From: Epithemia pelagica | Taxonomy: Eukaryota > Bacillariophyta > Bacillariophyceae > Surirellales > Surirellaceae | DNA length: 64,000 nucleotides | Direction of reading: 5' to 3' | Assembly: GCA_946965045.2 (NCBI GenBank) | Contig: OX337233.1 | Span: 2,046,001-2,110,000, forward strand | Shown here: one piece after another, positions 56,016-64,000 of the stretch | How positions within the stretch are numbered: the first letter of the stretch is position 1 | Layout: each line of letters starts with the position of its first letter | Position numbers and translations under genes: made by a program | Notes under the pieces: model-generated | What the model was told of the DNA's origin: nothing | Seen by the model: the letters and a program-made list of their open reading frames with translations, nothing else | Databases searched by the model: none

Positions 56016-56664
56016 AGGACAAGCGATGACGGAATGCAGAGGATGAACGGGAACAGGCATAGTGTAATGTGTATTATGAGCAGGTGAACGCTTCGTATCC
56101 TTTCTTGAAACACCAAATCTTTTAGGAGTAGTTAAAATCTGGAGCATACATCTTCTTACTGAATATATGAAGCACTTTTCCTTCGTAAATTCCAAATCAT
56201 GCTCGTGGCAGTAGAATATCTACGGCTAGAGGTCCTCCTTCTCAACCTAACCCATTATACTCGACGAAGGAGGGGCAAAAGTTTATTCCTTTTGAATCGT
56301 ATTGGGATGGGATATGTCACCCTGCCAACTACTTATTATCTTAGGCCCAACACCCAACCAGACACGAGTGCGAGTGCTCACATCATTGAAATTGGCACAC
56401 GTTCTCAGGCTTGGCCAGCGTTATGGGGGATTTCGTGAAACAATATTTCTCGAGAGTAATTCGAAATCTATTCCTATTTTTTGCTATTTGCAATTTGCAC
56501 AAGTACGCGTATTAGGTAGGTAATCCTCTAGGAGAAGTAACGTTTTCTGAAATAGGAGTAAAAAAGTTTGGTCTCTATTCGTATGTATCGCTGTGTATGC
56601 ATAGTGCGATGATGAAATATGTGAAAGATATTGGTGAATAAAGGATAGGAGGAGGCGGTCAGGG
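56016..56664. other. intergenic, convergent 3' ends
   Basis: Between the p32-like and globin stop codons. Nothing recognised. Confidence 0.5.
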
Positions 56665-57218
56665 TCAAGCAAGCATATTCTTGATGATTTCATTGCTGAT
56701 AGTCTCGTATACTTTGTCCCATGCATCGACATCAGTCTCTGATATGGAATCTTTGCCCAGCACCTCCTCAAATGTTTCCACAAAGGCTTGTCCCATGTAG
56801 GATAAGAATGATGGTAAAACACCCTTGGATTTGTGTTTCGCGGCGATTTGGGCCAATATTGTTTCTGCGAATTCAACATCTGGTCCCAAGATTTGGAAGA
56901 TGGAATCAAAGAGATAAACCAAGGATACAGCGTGAATAGATGTTTGTGCTTTACCAACTTCTTCGCTGATATTGTATCCAAAGACGATCTTTGTCTTGGG
57001 TTGCAGCTCAAACAGTCTGATCATAAAGGAAGTAAAGAAGCAAGGAAAATAAGAGTCTGTTTCTGATACATCGTCACAACTTCATGGTTACGGAGCACGA
57101 ATCCTTACCTTCTGAGTACTATGGATCCAAGTTCTTCGTCTTTCATCAAGCCGCGGAGTTTGTTCCAGAGCTCCAAGGCTGTCATGATTGTATCGCAATT
57201 CAGTGTCTGCATGGTCAT
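56665..57218 (-). CDS. single-domain globin
   Basis: Exons 57218-57109 and 57016-56665 (92-nt GT-AG intron) give 153 aa; the join is VLRR/LFELQP. Globin fold with the expected helix-A start (TMTALELWNKLRGL), the CD corner (FELQPKTKIVFGY), distal-type His65 in the E helix (TSIHAVSLVYLFDS), proximal His98 in the F helix (AAKHKSKGV), and terminal helix (AWDKVYETISNEII). Pattern and size fit a neuroglobin/cytoglobin-like heme protein. Possible roles are oxygen or NO binding. The first ATG is the first in frame after an upstream stop; a 5' extension by an unseen exon is possible. Confidence 0.82.
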
Positions 57219-58388
57219 GGTTTCGTCTTGTTGTGTTTTGGAGCTCGGTGTCGTCGGACCAATATGAAATTTGTGAGAGGAAGATGAATGCTTCTACCTT
57301 TTTTCTGCTGGACAAGGCAGACTTCCCCTTGACACTTGACTTGATCATCGCGACATTTTTGTCATGTCTATTCCTTTACTCCAGTGCAATGTTTTCCCTG
57401 CTTCTCATTTGTGCAATGCCAGTGGTCGGACGGTAATCCCTGCTTCTCCACTTGGGAACCTTCACCGCCCTTCGTTTGCATGTCGTAATAAAATGTTGCA
57501 TGTGTTTTGGTCGCTGATGATTTAAAGCACCCTTCGTCATCGATGCTGCCTGAACTTCTCAGACACAAAAGAAGAAAGACAATAAAAAGGCAAAAATCAG
57601 TCAAGCCTTGTGTGTATCATGAATCTTTAAGACTTCTTGTTTCCTCTAGCACAATAAGCTGAATTCAATAACCGAACTTGGTATTCGTACATATCTGACC
57701 TATATTGTTTATGGATGGACAGGATAGGTGTTCGCATTCTCGTCGATGAGAATGAGGAGTCCTCCGTTTGTGGTCTGTGGCTTGATATACTCGTTGGAGA
57801 CTCGTAGTTGATAGTGAGTGGTGTGAAGTGTGAATTGTAGATTTCGGAGTAATAAAGTGAAGAGTCATTATCCGTATGGACTATGGACTATGAACCAGCC
57901 TCTACCTCTCCTCTAGTGCCACTAGAAGAAATTCCTAATCGTAGACAAAGAGTTCAGAGGTTTTCCGAAACAGCCCAGAAAATAATACGAACAATAAGTT
58001 CCATTGTTCGTCTCGGATGGTATCCACTGGAAACGAAGTCCAGGGAGAGTGACAATGCCTGAGTGGATGTCTCTGGGACATGAAGACAAATGTGTCGGGG
58101 GATATGCAGTATCCAGTCCAAAGTCGAATGCACTATTCTGCTTACAGGCTTTGACTATTCTCTCTGTGTTTTCCACTACGACGGGTTTTTTGCAGTATCG
58201 AAGACGATTAGGTAGATGTCCATCTGTCCAACCAAAGAATCCAGTGATGTATCCTTGAATTCACAGTGACGACTAGAAACAACTACCCGTGCCCTCAAAG
58301 GGTCAGTTACCAACAGTTTCTCCTAATGTAATCTGTAAGTCACAGAGAGGCAAGGACATTTGACGACAAATTTTCGACAACAATGACT
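57219..58388. other. intergenic
   Basis: About 1.2 kb without supported genes or repeats. Confidence 0.5.
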
Positions 58389-59012
58389 TTATCGGCTGTC
58401 ATGATTCAATTCTTGAGGGCCATCAGTTGGCTGGTCCTCTTCCTCTGAATGACTCAATGGAAGCTGTAATCTAGGCTTGAGAGGCGGGCGGGGCACGTAG
58501 GTCGATTCCCAAACATCTTCTTCCAAGGTACACTTGTCCGTGGTATGGGACCGTATCTTGTTCTTGATAATAAGAGAAAGAGCTGGTTTGGGAATTATGG
58601 CACCAGATTTCTTCGACACCCTCACTCTAGAGCCATCCTCCATATATTTTCGTGTAACACGTGTGGGTACGTTGAGGACAGGATCCAGTAGCATGACGCT
58701 CCAGTAGGGAATCGATCGCTCCTTCTCAATCATCTTGCCCCCTGGAATACCCCGTTCAGGATCACCCTTAAGAAACTTTTTTCCCATGTTGACACCTTCA
58801 ACGACGAGCCGATCAATCTTGCGAATTACTTCCTTGACAATTCCTTGTTTGCCACGTTCCTTGTGTGTCCCAATGACTTGTACCGTGTCACCGCGGACGA
58901 TGTTCCATCTCTTCTTTGTCTTTGCCGCTTCGACGACAGGCTTAAACTTTCTACGGACATTTTTCTGAACGATACTTATCAAACGCTGACGAGCACTGAA
59001 GGAAGGCGGCAT
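58389..59012 (-). CDS. mitochondrial large-subunit ribosomal protein uL24m
   Basis: 207 aa, single exon. A KOW-domain L24 protein: KRWNIVRGDTVQVIGTHKERGKQGIVKEVIRKIDRLVVEGVNMGKK, then the RGIPGGKMIEKERSIPYWSVMLLDPVLNVPTRVTRKYMEDGSRVRVSKKSG block. Ribosomal L24 binds 23S rRNA near the tunnel exit and starts assembly. The basic N-terminus (FSARQRLISIVQKNVRRKFKP) suits mitochondrial import and the C-terminal extension is typical of mitochondrial forms. Intact from start to end; a plastid form would be shorter and is less likely. Confidence 0.87.
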   Translation of the reverse strand: MPPSFSARQRLISIVQKNVRRKFKPVVEAAKTKKRWNIVRGDTVQVIGTHKERGKQGIVKEVIRKIDRLVVEGVNMGKKFLKGDPERGIPGGKMIEKERSIPYWSVMLLDPVLNVPTRVTRKYMEDGSRVRVSKKSGAIIPKPALSLIIKNKIRSHTTDKCTLEEDVWESTYVPRPPLKPRLQLPLSHSEEEDQPTDGPQELNHDSR

Positions 59013-59485
59013 CTTCTGAGTCTGGGCTTTCTCACGTTCTTCGTTAACACTTCTCGTAAAGGAGGGGAACGGTATCTTTTGTGGTCTGGGATGATCCCAT
59101 CGTTGATGGCCGCACGCCGCACCCAGGATCTTCTTGGCTGTTAGACGGGCAGCGGGCGGACGGCGAATTTCGTTTCAGAACGAAAACGCGACTGACTTAA
59201 AGTTACTACTCTCATCTTTTATGACTGCTGGGACTATAGATCTTTAAGTAAGTTGAAGTGGTTGATGTAGAGGGGAAGTGCATTTTTGAAAAAAGAGCGC
59301 GGCGGTCGGACGACCACCGATAGGCCTTATCCTTTCTGTCAAGGAAATTGGTGGGAGACTCATGCTGTGCTTGGACAGCGGCAATGGCAATGGAAAGAAC
59401 GAGTCTGAGATCTTGTTAATTGACCTGACTTTTCCGCATAGGAGAACGCATAGAGAGAAAATTGCATAAGGAAGATCGATCTATC
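59013..59485. other. intergenic between divergent genes
   Basis: About 470 bp between the uL24m and PP4 start codons. Nothing recognised apart from probable promoters. Confidence 0.45.
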
Positions 59486-60814
59486 ATGAGTGCACAGGTC
59501 GAGACAAGCATGGATGCTAGCAATGATACAGCCGCCCACCAACAAAGTCACAACAGCTCTGGTGCAATGGGCAGTGCCAATGATAGTGGCGTTGGATTGA
59601 CACCGGCACAATGGACCACAAATATGACTGCCAGCACTCTTACATCGGCTACTGGAAATTCCTGTTTGGATGACCAAATTGAACGGTTAAAGCGATGCGA
59701 GTACCTACGTGAGGGCGAAGTCAAGGCACTGTGCTTACGAGCACGAGAAATTCTCGTTGACGAATCGAACGTCCAACGAGTGGATGCACCCGTTACGGTA
59801 CGTTGAATGCTGAATGGAAGGATTCCTGGATTGCTGCGACGTGCCCTGGTGCGGGTGTTGGCGGCTGGCATGCTCCTACAGTCGGAGAGCTATCTCGGTG
59901 CCAGGAGCCAGGAACCAAGACTTGCATCATTGCTTGGAAATCATACCTACTCACTGATTTTATTTCTCTTATTACCTTCTCCTTTCAATCACAATAATTG
60001 GACGGCACCTTGCACTCATGGATATCTTTTCATAATTCAGATATGCGGAGACATCCACGGCCAATTCTACGATTTAGTAGAGCTCTTCAAAGTTGGAGGT
60101 GAATGCCCCGATAAGAATTACCTGTTCTTGGGTGACTTTGTTGACAGAGGATATTATTCTGTGGAAACATTTCTTCTACTCTTGGCGCTTAAGGTTAGGT
60201 ATCCTGACCGAATCACCTTAATTCGAGGAAACCATGAAAGTCGGCAGATCACACAGGTATATGGCTTTTACGATGAATGTTTACGAAAATATGGCAGCGT
60301 CAACGTATGGAGGTATTGTACCGAGATATTCGACTACCTCTCGCTTTCCGCCATTATCGAAGACAAAATATTTACCGTACACGGAGGACTATCACCTAGT
60401 ATCAACACGTTGGATCAAATTCGTGTCATTGACAGAAAACAAGAGGTACCTCACGATGGAGCCATGTGCGATTTAATGTGGAGTGACCCAGAAGAGCTGG
60501 AGGGATGGGGATTGTCACCTCGTGGGGCGGGATATTTGTTTGGGGGAGATATCGTGGCCATGTTCAATCAACGCAATGATCTGAATCTCATTGCTCGAGC
60601 ACACCAGTTGGTGATGGAAGGTCATAGAAGTATGTTCAATGATTCATTGGTCACCGTATGGAGCGCACCCAATTATTGTTATCGATGCGGTAATGTGGCT
60701 TCCATTTTGGAATTGGATGAAAATTTGGAAAAGTCATTCAAGATATTTGATGCAGCTCCGCAAGAAGCACGAGGTGTACCTATTAAAAATCCTCCGCCGG
60801 ATTACTTCTTGTAA
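59486..60814 (+). CDS. protein phosphatase 4 catalytic subunit
   Basis: Exons 59486-59797 and 60041-60814 (243-nt GT-AG intron; join DAPVT/ICGDIHG) give 361 aa. A PPP-family Ser/Thr phosphatase with intact metal-binding blocks: [50 protein letters not shown] and the C-terminal [10 protein letters not shown]. The N-terminal [14 protein letters not shown]...[11 protein letters not shown] and the PPDYFL C-terminus (methylated Leu tail of the PP2A group) fit PP4 better than PP2A (TPDYFL) or PP6. Extra ~60 Ser/Thr/Asn-rich residues precede the core. Function: nuclear and centrosomal dephosphorylation and DNA repair in other eukaryotes. Confidence 0.92.
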
Positions 60815-61022
60815 AGTACAGTTATTTTCGCACGAACGCATGAAGCATTTCACCTCGATAGAAAAAAGGTTCGTATACTTCACAATCACCCGGCCCCGAG
60901 ACTTTTGTCAGTAGTTTTGCCGCAAGAAGGAGGCTCCAAACTAGGATTCTACCCCTACTACCCCAAGGAAATGATGATGCTGATCTATCAAGGTTAAGGC
61001 TACAGAAATGAAGCAATCTCAG
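60815..61022. other. intergenic, PP4 3' flank
   Basis: Runs to the target duplication of the downstream element. Nothing recognised. Confidence 0.4.
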
Positions 61023-61351
61023 TCACGAATTAAGGGAATAGCGAAATGACAGACTTTCATGACAGACTTTCGGATAAACTTTCAAAATGTTGACTGTTAT
61101 ACGGACAGACTATCCGGTTGCACTCCATGTCACTGTTGCTCTTCCACATGCACTCTTCATTTAAATAAAATGGCATTTTACTCCAAATGGCATTTTACTT
61201 TAGCCCTTCTTGTCTCGTCAGTGCCACTTCAAATTCATGACGAGGATACCCCGTTTAACCCTAACTCTAAAAACGAATGTTTACCCGAATGTCTGTCATT
61301 TCGCTATTCAGGCCTGAAAAAGTGAAATGACAGACTTTCGGGGTAGTTGTT

Positions 61352-61430
61352 TGACAGACATTCGGAGTTTCAGGTAGCTTTTTGACAGACATTCGGAGTT
61401 TCAGGTAGCTTTTTGACAGACATTCGGGAA
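61352..61430. repeat. tandem TGACAGACATTCGG units
   Basis: Three near-identical units of about 32 bp, each TGACAGACATTCGGAGTTTCAGGTAGCTTT with a final shorter copy, lie next to the inner terminus of the second nested unit. They share the TGACAGAC core with the terminal repeats, suggesting subterminal transposase sites. Confidence 0.7.
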
Positions 61431-61581
61431 AACTTTTTATTTTTGTAGTATCTTTTATTTACAATACAAAAAAATGTTCCCAACCAACATCATATCTACA
61501 CATGATAGAGAGAATATTGCCTTTTAGTGTCTTGATTTCCCGTAATCAGACTGCTCGTTTGGACCCAACAATGATGGAACA

Positions 61582-61992
61582 ATGATGGAACCAACCACGC
61601 CAAGGAAGCAGCAAACAATCACCTACCAACTACTTGCTGCCAACGAACAACGAACAATGACAACACTCGGCAACAACAACAAAAACAACCCGCACGCAAC
61701 AATCAACTACTCGTTGTCACCGAACCCAGTGCACGAGACTGTGCCCGTCAATGACAACAAGAAGCAACAACGACATGCGGCGACTGCAGCAACGACATGC
61801 GACAAGACAGCAAGCGTCGACAACGACGGCGACAACAACAACATGCGGCTACAACAACGACAGCGACAACAACAACATGCGGCTACAACCACAAGAACAA
61901 CATACTCAACAATCAACTCCTCGTTTCTGCCCAACGGCAAAACAATCGGCGACGACGGCATGGCAACAGCACCATTCGGCTGCTTCCGATAA
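61582..61992 (+). other. low-complexity ORF inside the nested element
   Basis: 136 codons dominated by Asn, Thr, Gln and Arg from CAACAA and ACGACA repeats. No domain. It is more likely repeat sequence than a gene, and is recorded because it fills the element interior. Confidence 0.2.
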
Positions 61993-62562
61993 CACAGTTC
62001 GAGTGGAAGAAGGAGTGGACGCCGTAAACGAGAGCACCTTATCGAATCTTGACACTCTTACTGGATGGTGAAACAACAATAAACAAAGACAAAGACAAAT
62101 GGATCGATGCAGGCAAAAGACAGGATGGTGAACGAGGATGGATGGACGAAACGATTGCCTACGAGTATGACATATACAAGTATGTACAAAGCTAACTAGT
62201 ACATGCTCTCACTCAATTAGTCATGTTCATACAAGTAGAGGAGGCGGGTTGATTGCTGTTGTGTTAGAGCCTCCTCGCCATGGTGTGTGTGAGGATAGTT
62301 TGCATATCTTGAGATTGAGCATCTCATTGATCGGTCGGTCCATGTGAGGGATGAGGGGCAATTCATCTTAGTTTTTTACTTCGGGAAAATGTATAAAGTG
62401 AATCTCGTTGGGCCGAAATTCCCTCTAAAGTTGAAAGTTTATCCGAAAGTCTGTCATGAAAGTCTGTCATGAAAGTCTGTCATTTCACTCCCCTCACGAA
62501 TTAAAGCATATCTTTCGACTCGAGGTTCGAAGTGTCAAAGTGCAAGAAGACAATCGGCAACC

Positions 62563-64000
62563 ATGGGTAATGCTTCTGTCTCTGAACTTAATGGTACCAT
62601 GCAAGAAGAATCCTCGGGAACCCCAAACGACCGTGATGGAGAAAGTATGGCTACGAAAACCACAACCGCTGCAGCTATGGAGCATGCTTCGTTCTCATCA
62701 AATACTGGGGCGACCGAGAAGTCGGAAGCTCTCAATGGCGAGGCAATGGGGGAAAATGCGGGAGGACCATTAATCACGAAAAATGGCTCTCAGTCCATCG
62801 ATAATGTTACCGTGGACGACAAGGTAGAAACAATGGCAACAGCAGAAGATGTTGTCACTGAAAAATCCCAGGACAAAGCCCCCGAATCTTCTTATCCAAC
62901 GGAAGCACAGACTGAATCCAACAGTGCAATGGAATTGGATAAAGGAGAGCACTTGGTAAAATCGTCTGAAGAAAATTCCAATGGAAAGGCATTCAGTAGT
63001 GGCACTGAGGGGGGAACCGCAGATCAATCGGCTTCTCAAGATCCAACGGATACTCGTTGCAAGTCTTACGATCCACAAAAGATGGAAGTGCATGCGGAAC
63101 AAAACCCAGGACCATCGTGTGAAGGCATACTCAATGGAGAACCGGGTGTTATTGCAGATCAAGAAAAGAAGTCAGACGAGTCTTCGTCGCAAAATCCATC
63201 CCAGGACGGGAAGTACGAAGTGAATAACAATCAGTCGAAGGATCTTCCATCCAATGAAGCGATGGATATCGACGAGACAGAACTGAAAGAAAAGACTCCA
63301 AATTCGCCGGAAGATAAAGGATCACCTCGCACTTCTGGTGACAACGGTGGCTCAGAGAATCAGGCGAATTCAGGTGACGCCGACTGCAATCCTACCATGA
63401 AGTATCCCGTTTTCACAGTCGTGTACAAGGTCAGTAGTCTTGGTTTTCTGCCTATCTCTGTATTGCTCCGATAGGTCTTGTTAATCGTTTGGTTTTGATA
63501 CAGGCCTTTGGTGATGAACACTATTTTGGCTTCGTGGAAACTATTTTAGATGAAGAAAAATGGTATAGCGTTCGGTATGAAGACAATGATGTTGAAGATC
63601 TCGACGAAGATGAGATGGATAAGATTGCGGTGACGTTTGAAGAGGGGGAAATTGCACTCATCTCGCCTCTTGATGAAGAAAACACGAAAACCAGACTAGT
63701 TGACCGTTTGACCAAAGGGACAGCGGACATTGTCAACTATGACAAACGCTTCAAGAATTTGAATTACGATTCTTTGGCTCGATACATTGAAAAACGTAAA
63801 GCGCAAGAGCTTGGGGCTCAAGAACAGGACGCAGAGCCCGAAAAGCACGAAAGCGAGGCTTGGTCCCCTGCGTGGGAACTCGGGGATGTAGTTTGTAAGG
63901 TACGTGGGTCATGTGGTTTGGAGCAGCATTGACGAAAGCTGGAGTTCTCTGATTGCTTCGATTTTCTTTCTATCAGTTTTTCCCTCCCAACTGGTTCTTT
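62563..64000 (+). CDS. Tudor-like chromatin-type protein, partial at the window edge
   Basis: Exons 62563-63429, 63504-63899 and 63977 onward; both introns GT-AG and phase 0. The gene runs past the right edge. The first exon encodes ~289 disordered residues rich in Glu, Ser, Asn and Gln. The second exon begins AFGDEHYFGFVETILDEEKWYSVRYEDNDVEDLDEDEMD, the five-strand pattern of a Tudor/PWWP-like domain with aromatic cage candidates (Tyr, Phe, Trp, Tyr). It then has LVDRLTKGTADIVNYDKRFKNLNYDSLARYIEKRK. The third exon starts FFPPNWFF. Such domains read methylated Lys or Arg; any role is inferred. The ATG is 70 bp from the end of the transposable element. Confidence 0.7.

Larger units (their letters stand above)
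61023..62504. mobile_element. nested non-autonomous Mutator-like element with 11-bp target duplication
   Basis: TCACGAATTAA occurs directly at 61023-61033 and 62494-62504 and flanks the 1460-bp element at 61034-62493. A 38-bp perfect inverted repeat joins 61048-61085 with 62431-62468. Two further exact 19-bp inverted pairs are present: GAATAGCGAAATGACAGAC (61036-61054) with its complement at 61291-61309, and AGTGAAATGACAGACTTTC (61321-61339) with its complement at 62471-62489. The element therefore looks like two terminal-repeat units back to back around CAGGCCTG (61309-61316). Nine- to eleven-bp duplications and a GGG end are typical of Mutator-like elements. No transposase gene is inside; the 61582-61992 ORF is Asn/Gln/Thr low complexity. 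Confidence 0.85.

Noticed and set aside
61582-61992. gene inside the Mutator-like element
   Set aside because: It is CAACAA/ACGACA repeat sequence without any transposase motif.

Overview
The window is nuclear DNA of a photosynthetic stramenopile, most probably a pennate diatom. Several N-termini carry a signal peptide that ends at a small residue followed by Phe, the diatom plastid bipartite presequence. Genes are dense, on both strands, with short GT-AG introns (about 70-240 nt) and many Gln, Asn and Ser runs. The gene set also fits: a nuclear sigma-70 factor, an HSF-domain factor, a plastid-type class I aldolase, a monomeric isocitrate dehydrogenase and an atypical Pol III subunit architecture. 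Species cannot be settled from the sequence alone.

Region 1 (about 86-8520) is one large DNA transposon with long imperfect terminal inverted repeats. It holds a three-exon piggyBac-like transposase with one in-frame stop near its N-terminus. It also holds a free-standing ATG-initiated copy of the transposase's C-terminal cysteine-rich domain, a third small gene, and two copies of a promoter/UTR module. Cargo lies between the module copies: a C-terminal glycerol kinase fragment after one, an unknown 191-aa ORF after the other.

Region 2 (8714-31092) is mostly housekeeping: RNase H1, an HSF-type factor, a Zim17/DNLZ zinc-finger protein, a plastid-targeted atypical SDR, a ferric-reductase/NOX-like oxidoreductase, a membrane-anchored RING E3, a thylakoid-lumen-type protein, RNA polymerase III subunit RPC2, an EGF-repeat type I membrane protein whose reading frame continues past its stop, and a secreted protein of unknown function.

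Region 3 (32071-48044) mixes accessory and core genes. Accessory items are a nuclease-like plus kinase-like fusion, a 5'-truncated Penelope-like retroelement (RT plus GIY-YIG), a kinase-like gene with a duplicated and out-of-frame header exon, a possible restriction-endonuclease-fold protein and an orphan ORF fragment. Core genes are a plastid sigma factor with about 15 copies of an 11-residue repeat and a seven-exon monomeric NADP isocitrate dehydrogenase with a 24-nt microexon.

Region 4 (48496-64000) holds U2 snRNP A', a low-complexity acidic protein, plastid class I fructose-bisphosphate aldolase, a plastid PAP/fibrillin-like protein, a p32/MAM33 protein, a single-domain globin, mitochondrial ribosomal protein uL24m and the catalytic subunit of protein phosphatase 4. 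It ends with a nested, non-autonomous Mutator-like element with an 11-bp target duplication, inserted 70 bp upstream of a Tudor-like gene that runs off the window. No operons, rRNA, tRNA or CRISPR arrays were recognised.
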